Positions 8,333-14,589 of a stretch of DNA of 20,501 nucleotides are shown one piece after another (within the stretch, counting starts at the first letter, position 1; each line of letters opens with the position of its first letter). The stretch covers positions 1 through 20,501 of the forward strand of contig CAAEOL010000005.1 in NCBI GenBank assembly GCA_900757595.1. Reading direction: 5' to 3'. The position numbers were made by a program, and so were the translations under genes. The notes beneath the pieces are model-generated. The model saw only the letters and a program-made list of their open reading frames with translations, searched no databases and was not told the DNA's origin. This DNA is from an uncultured Collinsella sp. (GTDB taxonomy: Bacteria > Actinomycetota > Coriobacteriia > Coriobacteriales > Coriobacteriaceae).

Positions 8333-8357
8333 CGGGGGTATTTTCGCCTGCTACTAT
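8329..8357 (+). promoter_or_regulatory. Sigma-70-type promoter of the rplU operon
   Basis: TTGACG at 8329-8334 and TACTAT at 8352-8357 are separated by exactly 17 bases, close to the housekeeping consensus. A start site near 8364 would give a leader of about 36 bases before rplU, containing only a ribosome-binding site (AAGGG at 8386-8390). The -35 box overlaps the stop codon of the DUF2344 gene. It would drive rplU-rpmA-obgE-nadD-yqeK-rsfS. An alternative -10, TATATT at 8355-8360, would have a 20-base spacer and is less likely. Confidence 0.75.
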
Positions 8358-8399
8358 ATTCGGCTGTTGCACTAACTGATGCATGAAGGGCAAGTAAAC

Positions 8400-8774
8400 A
8401 TGTACGCAATCGTTAACACGGGCGGCAAGCAGTACAAGGTCGCCACCGACGATGTCATCACCGTCGAGAAGATCGAGGGCAATGAGGGCGACAAGGTCAC
8501 CCTGCCGGTTATCTTCCTCAACGATGGTAAGAAGATCGTCACCGATCCCGACAAGCTGGCCAAGGCCAAGGTTACCGCTCAGATCGTTGAGCAGTTCAAG
8601 GGCGAGAAGCAGCTGGTCTTCAAGTTCCACAAGCGTAAGCGCTATCGTCGTCTGAAGGGTCACCGTCAGCAGCTCACCAAGCTGAAGATCGTGAAGGTCC
8701 AGGCTACGTCCCGCGCCAAGAAGGCTGTCAAGGCAGAGGCCGAGGCTGTTGCCGAGGCTCCCGTCGCCGAGTAG
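8400..8774 (+). CDS. rplU: 50S ribosomal protein L21
   Basis: L21 is a structural protein of the large ribosomal subunit that binds 23S rRNA. The 124-residue product begins with the family hallmark MYAIVNTGGKQYKV and contains FKGEKQLVFKFHKRKRYRRLKGHRQQLTKLKI, the basic RNA-binding C-terminal half. An upstream in-frame ATG at 8379 would add seven residues not found in L21; the ATG at 8400, with AAGGG 9 bases before it, is chosen. After the conserved body the protein carries an Ala/Glu-rich tail (KAEAEAVAEAPVAE) that makes it about 20 residues longer than the usual ~103. It is directly followed by rpmA; the small protease gene prp/ysxB that lies between rplU and rpmA in Firmicutes is absent. 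Confidence 0.97.
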   Translation: MYAIVNTGGKQYKVATDDVITVEKIEGNEGDKVTLPVIFLNDGKKIVTDPDKLAKAKVTAQIVEQFKGEKQLVFKFHKRKRYRRLKGHRQQLTKLKIVKVQATSRAKKAVKAEAEAVAEAPVAE

Positions 8775-8807
8775 ATTACACTCGTAACGAAAGAGTAGGT
8801 ATACACA

Positions 8808-9065
8808 ATGGCACACAAAAAAGGACTCGGTTCCTCCCGTAATGGCCGTGACTCCCGCGGTCAGCGCCTTGGCACGAAGCGCTATGCCGGCCAGACGGTA
8901 ACCACGGGCACGATTCTCGTCCGTCAGCACGGCACGCACATCCACCCGGGTGAGAACGTTGGCCGTGGCAAGGACGACACGCTGTTCGCGCTGGTCGACG
9001 GTACCGTTGAGTTCCACAAGGGTATCAAGCACAGGGTCAGCGTACGCCCGCTCGCGAACGCGTAA
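8808..9065 (+). CDS. rpmA: 50S ribosomal protein L27
   Basis: L27 lies at the peptidyl-transferase centre, where its flexible N-terminus contacts tRNA. The 85-residue product matches the family throughout: MAHKKGLGSSRNGRDSRG, then GTILVRQHGTHIHPGENVG and FHKGIKHRVSV. It starts directly at the mature AHKK sequence, with no cleavable N-terminal extension of the kind removed by the Prp protease in Firmicutes; this agrees with the lack of a prp gene here. The ribosome-binding site is weak (AAAGAGTAGG region, 8790-8798). The gene is 33 bases after rplU and presumably transcribed from the 8329 promoter. Confidence 0.97.
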   Translation: MAHKKGLGSSRNGRDSRGQRLGTKRYAGQTVTTGTILVRQHGTHIHPGENVGRGKDDTLFALVDGTVEFHKGIKHRVSVRPLANA

Positions 9066-9150
9066 TTCACCCTTCATAGAGCACATATGTGGGAGGCACT
9101 TGAGTTTTAGGATTCAAGGGTCTCCTTCTTTTTTGTAGGAGGCGATTCTG
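9066..9150 (+). promoter_or_regulatory. obgE leader with small hairpin and T-run; possible attenuation site
   Basis: This 85-base spacer holds a 10-base palindrome CACATATGTG (9082-9091). It also holds a 6-base-pair hairpin CTTGAG/TTCAAG (9099-9104 and 9113-9118, one G-U pair, 8-base loop) and a T-rich run at 9126-9134. ACCCTT (9069-9074) can alternatively pair with AAGGGT (9116-9121), which would displace the small hairpin. The T-run is about 8-10 bases from the stem, so this is not a canonical terminator. A strong AGGAGG site for obgE follows at 9137-9142. Regulation between rpmA and obgE is possible but unproven. Confidence 0.3.
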
Positions 9151-10617
9151 TTGTCACAGTTCACCGATATCAGCCGCATTAACGTGTGCGGCGGCGACGG
9201 CGGAGCCGGATGCATGTCGTTTAGGCGCGAGGCATTTGTTCCCAAGGGCGGCCCCGATGGCGGCGACGGCGGTCGTGGCGGCAACGTCGTCATCCAGGCC
9301 GACGCTCAGCTTTCCTCGCTGATTGATTACCGCTTTAAGCATCATTTTCGTGCTGAGCGCGGAACGCATGGCCAGGGTGCCCGCCGCAATGGTAAGAGCG
9401 GCGAGGACCTGATTCTCAAGGTCCCCATGGGCACCGTAGTTCGCGAGCTCGATCCCGAGACGCAGACCCCGATGTTCGAGATTGCCGACCTGGTACACGA
9501 CGGCGAACGCGTCGTCGTGGCGCCCGGTGGCGCCGGCGGCCTGGGCAACACTCACTTTGTGACGTCGGTGCGTCGCGCGCCCGCGTTTGCCCAGCTAGGC
9601 GAGCCGGCCGAGGAACACTGGATCGAGCTCGAGATGAAGCTTATGGCCGATGCCGCGCTCGTGGGCTTCCCCTCGGTGGGCAAGTCCTCGCTCATCGCGC
9701 GCATGAGTGCCGCCCGTCCCAAGATTGCCGACTACCCGTTTACCACGCTCGTGCCGAACCTCGGCATGGTGCGTGCCGGTGAGTATTCTTACGTCGTTGC
9801 CGACGTTCCTGGTTTGATCGAGGGCGCGAGCGAGGGCAAGGGCCTAGGCCACCAGTTCCTGCGCCACATTGAGCGTACGGCCCTGATCATGCATGTCGTC
9901 GACATGACGGGCGGTTTTGAGGATCGCGACCCGGTTGAGGATTACCGCATCATCAACCGTGAGCTCGAGCAGTATGGCGCAGAGCTCTCGGAGCGCCCGC
10001 AAATCGTTGTCGCCAACAAGTGCGATGCGCCGGGCACGGCCGACAAGATTGCCGACCTCAAGCGCGCCGCGCTCGACGATGGACATATGTTCTTTGCCGT
10101 GTCCGCCGTGACGGGCGCCGGGCTCAATACGCTGATGCTTGCCGTGGGCGAGCAGGTGGCTAAGCTTCGCGCCGAGCTGGCGGTTTCCGATGAGCCGGTC
10201 GATCTTCGCGACGAGGAGTGGGAGCGCCGCCGTCTGCAGCGCGAGAAGCGGTTCCGCATTGTCCAGGAGGAGCCCGGTGCCTTCCGTGTGGTTGGTCGTG
10301 CCATCGAGCGCATGGTCATCCAGACCGACTGGGAAAACGAGGAAGCCGTCATTTACCTGCAGCATAAGTTTGCACGTATGGGTGTTGACGACGCGCTCGA
10401 GAAGGCCGGTTGCCGTGCGGGCGACGAGGTCCGCATTTGCCAGCGCGCCTTTGACTTTGAGGGCGCCGAGGACTTCTCGGAATACGAGGAGCTCGAGGAT
10501 GCAGGCGAGGACGTTGCCGTTGAGGCCATTGACGTGGCCGATGCTGCGGATGAGGGCGTCGAGGTTGTCGATGCGGCGGATGCCGCGGACGATGCCGAGA
10601 CCTCGGAGGGCGAGTAA
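9151..10617 (+). CDS. obgE: Obg/CgtA-type ribosome-assembly GTPase
   Basis: Obg is an essential GTPase that binds the 50S subunit and links ribosome maturation to nutrient status. The 488-residue product has the Gly-rich Obg fold first (GGDGGAGCMSFRREAFVPKGG and following). The G domain follows, with G1 G172-FPSVGKS-S180, G3 DVPGLIEGA from residue 218, G4 N289-KCD-292 and G5 SAVTG. A C-terminal OCT domain comes next (about 365-435, FRVVGRAIERMVIQTDWEN). The end is a long acidic Ala/Asp/Glu/Val tail of about 50 residues. The start is TTG at 9151 with AGGAGG 8 bases upstream; the Obg fold begins within a few residues, so no later start fits. It lies 3 bases before nadD. Confidence 0.96.
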   Translation: MSQFTDISRINVCGGDGGAGCMSFRREAFVPKGGPDGGDGGRGGNVVIQADAQLSSLIDYRFKHHFRAERGTHGQGARRNGKSGEDLILKVPMGTVVRELDPETQTPMFEIADLVHDGERVVVAPGGAGGLGNTHFVTSVRRAPAFAQLGEPAEEHWIELEMKLMADAALVGFPSVGKSSLIARMSAARPKIADYPFTTLVPNLGMVRAGEYSYVVADVPGLIEGASEGKGLGHQFLRHIERTALIMHVVDMTGGFEDRDPVEDYRIINRELEQYGAELSERPQIVVANKCDAPGTADKIADLKRAALDDGHMFFAVSAVTGAGLNTLMLAVGEQVAKLRAELAVSDEPVDLRDEEWERRRLQREKRFRIVQEEPGAFRVVGRAIERMVIQTDWENEEAVIYLQHKFARMGVDDALEKAGCRAGDEVRICQRAFDFEGAEDFSEYEELEDAGEDVAVEAIDVADAADEGVEVVDAADAADDAETSEGE

Positions 10618-10620
10618 GCC

Positions 10621-11298
10621 ATGTCGCTGCGCGGTGGAATCGGTTTGCCCGAGCTGCCCATAAAAGAGGGCAAGGAGTTTCGGCTTGGCATTATGGGCGG
10701 CACATTCGACCCGATTCATTACGGGCACCTGGTGACTGCCGAGCAGGCGCGCGAGTCGCTCGACTTGGACGCTGTGCTCTTTATGCCGGCGGGCTCTCCC
10801 GCCTTTAAGCTTGACAAGCCGGTTACGCCTGCCGAGGACCGTTATGCCATGACGGTCCTCGCCACCGCCGCGAACCCGGCCTTTTTGGCGAGCCGGTTCG
10901 AGATTGACCGTCCGGGTGTAACCTATACGGCCGATACGCTTCATGCCCTTCGCGATTTTTCCCCGCCGCAGGTAAAGCTCTACTTTATTACGGGCGCCGA
11001 TGCGATTATCGATATTGTGACCTGGCATGATGCCGAACGAATCGCTGAGCTTGCTACCTTTATTGCGGCGACGCGACCGGGCTTTGATATCGATACGGCG
11101 CGTGCCCGAATCAAAGAGTCGGGGCTGCCGTTCGACGTGCGCTATATTCAGATTCCGGCGCTGGCGATCAGCTCGACGAACATTCGTAAGCGAGTTGCCC
11201 GCGGCATGAGCGTGCGCTATCTTACGAGCGAGTCCGTGCTCGGCTACATTCGCAAGCGCAGGCTATATGCCGATTTGGGCCAAGAAGATTTTGAGTGA
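10621..11298 (+). CDS. nadD: Nicotinate-nucleotide adenylyltransferase NadD
   Basis: NadD transfers AMP from ATP to nicotinate mononucleotide, giving deamido-NAD in NAD synthesis. The 225-residue protein has the nucleotidyltransferase motif GIMGGTFDPIHYGH (residues 23-36, His33 and His36) and the second signature ISSTNIRKR starting at residue 183. About 20 extra residues precede the first strand (MSLRGGIGLPELPIKEGKEF), so a later start is conceivable, but the ATG at 10621 has GGAGGG 10 bases upstream and follows obgE by only 3 bases. The next gene, yqeK, starts inside its stop codon. The nadD-yqeK-rsfS order is common in Gram-positive bacteria. Confidence 0.95.
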   Translation: MSLRGGIGLPELPIKEGKEFRLGIMGGTFDPIHYGHLVTAEQARESLDLDAVLFMPAGSPAFKLDKPVTPAEDRYAMTVLATAANPAFLASRFEIDRPGVTYTADTLHALRDFSPPQVKLYFITGADAIIDIVTWHDAERIAELATFIAATRPGFDIDTARARIKESGLPFDVRYIQIPALAISSTNIRKRVARGMSVRYLTSESVLGYIRKRRLYADLGQEDFE

Positions 11299-11918
11299 TG
11301 GGGGCTACGTTGTCGGTAGAGGATCAGTTTGAGGGCGATGAGCGCGCGCTGCTCAAGCGCATTCAAGAGCTGCTCGATGTTCGCATGAAAGATAAGCGCA
11401 AGCGCTATGTGCATTCGCTGGGTGTTGCCGAGACCGCACTTCATCTGGCCGAGGTCTACGGCGTTGACCGCTTTGATGCGGCTGCCGCCGGCTTAATTCA
11501 CGACTGGGACAAGGTTCTTTCCGATGACGAGCTCGTGGCCCGCGCGCTTCACTATGGCATCAAGGTTGCCGGCTCTCCTTCCGCCGCGACGCCGCTTTTG
11601 CATGGCCCTGTTGCCGCCTATGAGCTTCCGCAGCTTTTTCCCGAGCTGTCACCGGCCGTTTTCCAGGCTGTCGACCGTCACACCGTGGGTGCCTGCGACA
11701 TGACGCCGCTCGATATGGTGGTCTTTGTGGCAGATGCCATCGAGCCCAACCGTCACGGCGACTATGCCCATGCGCTGCGCAAGATGGTGGGGAAGTCCTC
11801 GCTCGATGAGTTGTTCTTCTCCTGTTTTGCGCAGGGTCTGGTCTTTGTGATCCAGTCCGGGCGCTATCTTTATCCCACGGCTATTACGATTTACAACCAT
11901 TACGCCCAGCTGCGCTAG
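11298..11918 (+). CDS. yqeK: YqeK-type HD-domain Ap4A hydrolase
   Basis: YqeK proteins are HD-superfamily metalloenzymes; the Bacillus member hydrolyses diadenosine tetraphosphate symmetrically to ADP. The 206-residue product has the expected metal ligands: His39 (RYVHSLGV), His68-Asp69 (GLIHDWDK), His102 (LLHGPVAA), His128 (DRHTVG) and Asp146 (VADAIEP). The ATG at 11298 shares a base with the nadD stop (TGATG), pointing to coupled translation. A GTG at 11295 would add one residue, and a TTG at 11310 is a weaker alternative preceded by a G-run. The N-terminal ~25 residues are a charged helix not essential to the HD fold. It is followed by rsfS, the usual neighbour. Confidence 0.9.
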   Translation: MGATLSVEDQFEGDERALLKRIQELLDVRMKDKRKRYVHSLGVAETALHLAEVYGVDRFDAAAAGLIHDWDKVLSDDELVARALHYGIKVAGSPSAATPLLHGPVAAYELPQLFPELSPAVFQAVDRHTVGACDMTPLDMVVFVADAIEPNRHGDYAHALRKMVGKSSLDELFFSCFAQGLVFVIQSGRYLYPTAITIYNHYAQLR

Positions 11919-11946
11919 CTCGGGTGTGTCTAGAAAGAGGTATTCC

Positions 11947-12402
11947 ATGGCCGACGAGACCATGACTGACGAGCAGATTCTTGAAGGTGTGGAGCACAAG
12001 AGTTTCGTTGCCACGTCCGACCGCACCGCCGCCTCGCTGTCCGCGAGCGGTGTCGCCGCCGAGGATGTCGCCCGCGCCGCCGCGCAGGCCGCCTACGACA
12101 AGAAGGGCGAGGACGTGCAGGTGCTCGACCTGACCGAGCTTTCCGACGTGTGCGACTACTTTGTGCTTGCCACCGGTACCAACAACCGCCAGGTCGATTC
12201 GATTGTCGACGAGATCGAGGAGAAGGTTGCCGAGGCTTGCGGCGAGCATCCGTTCTCCATCGAGGGCCGCGAGCAGAAGACCTGGATGCTCATGGACTAC
12301 GGCTCGGTTGTCGTCCACGTCTTCACTCCCGAAGCCCGCGACTTTTACCGCCTAGAAAAGCTCTGGGGTGACGCCCCCCAGCTCCCCCTCGACCTCCTCT
12401 AG
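11947..12402 (+). CDS. rsfS: Ribosomal silencing factor RsfS
   Basis: RsfS binds L14 on the large subunit and blocks subunit joining, lowering translation in starvation. The 151-residue product has the family core from about residue 40: AAQAAYDKKGEDVQVLDLTELSDVCDYFVLATGTNNRQVDSI, then EGREQKTWMLMDYGSVVVHVFTPEARDFYRLEKLWGDAP. The start ATG at 11947 has AGAGG 6 bases upstream; an in-frame GTG at 11926 lacks a site. Even so there are about 40 residues before the core, rich in Asp, Glu, Thr and Ala, that most RsfS proteins (about 110-120 residues) lack. It is the last gene before the strong terminator at 12446. Confidence 0.93.
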   Translation: MADETMTDEQILEGVEHKSFVATSDRTAASLSASGVAAEDVARAAAQAAYDKKGEDVQVLDLTELSDVCDYFVLATGTNNRQVDSIVDEIEEKVAEACGEHPFSIEGREQKTWMLMDYGSVVVHVFTPEARDFYRLEKLWGDAPQLPLDLL

Positions 12403-12445
12403 TGGCTCATTTGATATGGGGCTTTTAGCTAGCCTCGCGCATTTC

Positions 12446-12490
12446 GCCGGGCAGTTGCGGTTTTCCGCACCTGCCCGGCTTTCTATTTTT
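12446..12490 (+). terminator. Rho-independent terminator after rsfS
   Basis: GCCGGGCAG (12446-12454) pairs perfectly with CTGCCCGGC (12471-12479). Inside, after a single T-C mismatch, TGCGG pairs with CCGCA around a TTTT loop. The stem is followed on the + strand by the T-rich run TTTCTATTTTT (12480-12490). It ends the rplU-rsfS unit. It lies 11 bases beyond the convergent dinB stop; on the minus strand the bases after the stem are not T-rich, so it should act mainly on + strand transcripts. Confidence 0.92.
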
Positions 12491-12500
12491 ACAAAGGCGG

Positions 12501-13715
12501 TTAATCATTGAAGCGGGATTGGCGGCCGAAAGATAGGGCGGTGTCGCCGAACTTGTCTCGGACGGCATCGATCGCGACTGAGAGGTCGCGACGGTCGCTT
12601 GATTGGGCTCCGCGGTCGTCGACTTCGCAGAACAGGTCGGTCTGGATGCCGCCCTGATGGTCAAAGTCGCTCATCCCGATACCCGCCAGACGCACATGCA
12701 TGCCTTCCTGCCAGATGTTGTCGAGCAGTTCGAGCGCAACCGCCACAAAGATGTTCTCATCGTCGGTGGGGTGGGGAAGCCGCCGCTGCGCCGTGCGTCC
12801 GCTGCCATACGAATACTTAAGCTTGAGCGTTACCGTGCTGCCCGTCAGTCCCTGACGGCGCAGGCGGCGTCCAACCGACTCTCCCAACAGCGCAATCGCC
12901 GCTTCGATGTCCCCACGCTCAGTCAAATCTTTCGCAAAGGTGCGCTCATTGCTCACGGATTTAACCTCGCGTTCCTCATCGAGGCTTGTTACTTCGGATA
13001 TTTCGAGTCCCAGCGCACGCTGGCGCATGCGTTCGCCGTTGACGCCAAAAATAGAGGCCAAGGTTGATTCCGGTGCGCGTGATAGCTCGCCGAGCGTGTA
13101 GATGCGCATGCGGCGCAGTCGCTCCTCGGCCGAGCGCCCGATGCCGCTCATGGCAGATACCGGCAGTGCGGCCAAAAAGCGCTGCTCGGTTCCGGGGCGC
13201 ACGATGGTCAGCCCAAACGGCTTGTCCCGCTCGCTTGCGATCTTTGCGACCGTCTTGTTGCAGCCCACGCCAATAGAGCAGGTCACTCCCAGCGCTGCAA
13301 CGCGGTCGCTTATGCGCCGTGCAACCTGCAGTGGGTCCTCGGGCGCAAAGCGACCCGGTGTGATATCGATAAAGGCTTCGTCGATGGATACGCGCTCAAC
13401 GCGCGGGGTCTCGTCGGCGAGAATCGCCATGACCTGCGCGCTCACCTCGCGGTAGCGATCAAAATGCCCGTGCGTCCAAATGGCTTGCGGGCATAAGCGC
13501 CGCGCCTCGGCCGAGGCCATGGCAGAGTGCACGCCAAAGCGACGCGCCTCATACGAACATGTGGACACGACGCCGCGAGAATCGGCATCGCCACCCACGA
13601 TGAGCGGCTTGCCGCGCCACTCGGGATGATCGAGCATCTCCACGCTCGCAAAAAACGCATCGAGGTCCATGAGGCCCACCGCCGGACCCGTCCAGGGAGG
13701 CGGCGTGACGCTCAT
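12501..13715 (-). CDS. dinB: DNA polymerase IV (Y-family translesion polymerase)
   Basis: DinB copies damaged templates with low fidelity. Counting from the ATG ending at 13715 (404 residues), the metal-binding acids are Asp17 in MDLDAFFASVE and Asp112-Glu113 in SIDEAFID. The steric-gate Phe pair and the finger stretch SYEARRFGVHSAMA are present, as is the helix-hairpin-helix stretch SAMSGIGRSAEERL. A clamp-binding QTDLF lies at about 358-362, followed by a 42-residue end typical of actinobacterial members. An in-frame ATG ending at 13754 would add 13 residues. I prefer 13715 because GAGGA lies just upstream of it, whereas 13754 has none. It is the only minus-strand gene, convergent with rsfS and divergent from rpsP. 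Confidence 0.94.
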   Translation of the reverse strand: MSVTPPPWTGPAVGLMDLDAFFASVEMLDHPEWRGKPLIVGGDADSRGVVSTCSYEARRFGVHSAMASAEARRLCPQAIWTHGHFDRYREVSAQVMAILADETPRVERVSIDEAFIDITPGRFAPEDPLQVARRISDRVAALGVTCSIGVGCNKTVAKIASERDKPFGLTIVRPGTEQRFLAALPVSAMSGIGRSAEERLRRMRIYTLGELSRAPESTLASIFGVNGERMRQRALGLEISEVTSLDEEREVKSVSNERTFAKDLTERGDIEAAIALLGESVGRRLRRQGLTGSTVTLKLKYSYGSGRTAQRRLPHPTDDENIFVAVALELLDNIWQEGMHVRLAGIGMSDFDHQGGIQTDLFCEVDDRGAQSSDRRDLSVAIDAVRDKFGDTALSFGRQSRFND

Positions 13716-13760
13716 GGCATCCTCATAACCGTATGTATGTTCGCGTCTTTCCATGTCATG

Positions 13761-13766
13761 AGTATA
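13761..13766 (-). promoter_or_regulatory. Candidate -10 box for dinB
   Basis: On the minus strand TATACT occupies 13766-13761, matching the -10 consensus in five of six positions. No good -35 lies 16-18 bases upstream. A start site about 7 bases downstream would fall at or next to the ATG ending at 13754. The mRNA would then be either leaderless for that ATG or carry a ~39-base leader with GAGGA for the ATG ending at 13715. No clear LexA-type operator was seen. Confidence 0.4.
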
Positions 13767-13800
13767 CCGCGCAGCTCATGTGGGGTGCGTGTATGTGCTT

Positions 13801-13836
13801 GCAAATCCCGAATTCTTGTCTAAGATATGGATTTGC
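13801..13836. repeat. 8+8 inverted repeat between dinB and rpsP, operator-like
   Basis: GCAAATCC (13801-13808) and GGATTTGC (13829-13836) are perfect inverted copies 20 bases apart. They flank a possible promoter, TTGCAA (13799-13804) and TAAGAT (13821-13826), with a 16-base spacer. The layout would suit a dimeric repressor covering the promoter, or an RNA stem. Neither is proven, and an 8-base inverted repeat can arise by chance in this much sequence. Confidence 0.35.
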
Positions 13837-13870
13837 CCTCGACTACACCGAAGAAGTTGGTCTCACGGAC

Positions 13871-13899
13871 TTCACCTGCCCGCGTCGATGGCGTATTAT
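13871..13899 (+). promoter_or_regulatory. Candidate rpsP promoter
   Basis: TTCACC (13871-13876) and TATTAT (13894-13899) are separated by 17 bases; the -10 is good and the -35 matches four of six consensus bases. Transcription from about 13906 would give a leader of about 50 bases to the TTG start of rpsP. That leader holds a small hairpin, GCAGC/GCTGC at 13922-13926 and 13932-13936 with loop CTAAA, just before the GGAGGAG site (13943-13949). Confidence 0.5.
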
Positions 13900-13955
13900 G
13901 TTCAACTGTTTGTTTGTAGTTGCAGCCTAAAGCTGCTTGGTTGGAGGAGTTTCCT

Positions 13956-14297
13956 TTGGCAGTCAAGATTCGCCTTGCTCGTCACGGCGCTAAGAAGCGT
14001 CCGTACTACCGTGTCGTCGTCGCCGATTCCCGCGCCCCGCGTGACGGTCGTATCATCGAGGAGGTTGGCCGCTACAACCCGATGACCGCCCCCAAGACCA
14101 TCAACCTCGACCTCGAGAAGATCGCCGACTGGCAGTCCAAGGGCGCTCAGCTCACCGACGCCGTCGCCGCTCTGGTCAAGGCCGCCAACGAGGGCGAGAA
14201 GACCGAGACCGTCGTCAAGAAGTCCAAGAAGCAGATCGCCAAAGAGGCCGAGGCCGCTAAGGCTGCCGCTGAGGCCGCTGAGGGCGCCGAGGAGTAA
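13956..14297 (+). CDS. rpsP: 30S ribosomal protein S16
   Basis: S16 is an early-binding protein of the small subunit. The 113-residue product has the conserved start AVKIRLARHGAKKRPYYRVVVADSRAPRDGR and continues EEVGRYNPM. The start is TTG at 13956, with the strong GGAGGAG 6 bases upstream; an open frame from 13920 would add 12 residues foreign to the family. Beyond residue ~80 there is a Lys/Glu/Ala-rich tail (KKSKKQIAKEAEAAKAAAEA and on) that makes it longer than the usual 80-90. It heads the rpsP-khpA-rimM-trmD cluster. Confidence 0.96.
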   Translation: MAVKIRLARHGAKKRPYYRVVVADSRAPRDGRIIEEVGRYNPMTAPKTINLDLEKIADWQSKGAQLTDAVAALVKAANEGEKTETVVKKSKKQIAKEAEAAKAAAEAAEGAEE

Positions 14298-14300
14298 ATC

Positions 14301-14585
14301 GTGCCTGAGGTTGACGCTGCACAGCTCGAGGGTGAGGCAATGCTCTCAGATCGCATCGCCGATCTCGTCGAATATCTCGTTGTTCAGATCGTCGACGACC
14401 CGGATTCCGTGAGCCTTGAGGTCATCGATGGTGACGACGCCTCTACGATTGAGGTTTTGGTCGCCGAGGATGACGTCGCTAAGGTCATCGGCCGTCGTGG
14501 CCGTACCATCAAGGCCATTCGCACGCTCGCCCGTGCGCTGGCCGCTCGCCTCGACACTGCTGTCGAGGTAGAGGTTCTGGGCTAG
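14301..14585 (+). CDS. khpA: KH-domain RNA-binding protein KhpA
   Basis: KhpA is a small RNA-binding protein, usually encoded between rpsP and rimM; in some Gram-positives it forms a dimer with KhpB and affects cell elongation and RNA levels. The 94-residue product contains one KH domain with the GxxG loop G64-R-R-G67 in DDVAKVIGRRGRTIKAIRTLARALA. Two starts are possible: GTG 14301 (GAGGAG 6 bases upstream, 3 bases after rpsP) and ATG 14340 (GAGGG 7 bases upstream), giving 94 or 81 residues. The shorter form is nearer the usual family length (about 75-80); the first is retained here because its site is stronger. Confidence 0.9.
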   Translation: MPEVDAAQLEGEAMLSDRIADLVEYLVVQIVDDPDSVSLEVIDGDDASTIEVLVAEDDVAKVIGRRGRTIKAIRTLARALAARLDTAVEVEVLG

Positions 14586-14589
14586 GACC

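Noticed and set aside
8361..8399. L21-type autoregulatory leader
   Set aside because: The predicted leader is about 36 bases with no stable stem.
9844..11028. 394-codon minus-strand frame across obgE and nadD
   Set aside because: Lies opposite two well-supported genes and shows no family motifs.
12403..12445. Second terminator or small RNA between rsfS and the main hairpin
   Set aside because: Only a weak GGCT/AGCC pairing is present and no T-run follows.
13716..13760. LexA operator for dinB
   Set aside because: CGAACATACATACGG lacks the inverted second half expected of CGAAC-N4-GTTCG-type boxes.
13827..13919. 30-codon ORF (MDLPSTTPKK start) in the dinB-rpsP spacer
   Set aside because: No ribosome-binding site, the ATG sits directly on a possible -10 box, and there is no recognisable peptide character.
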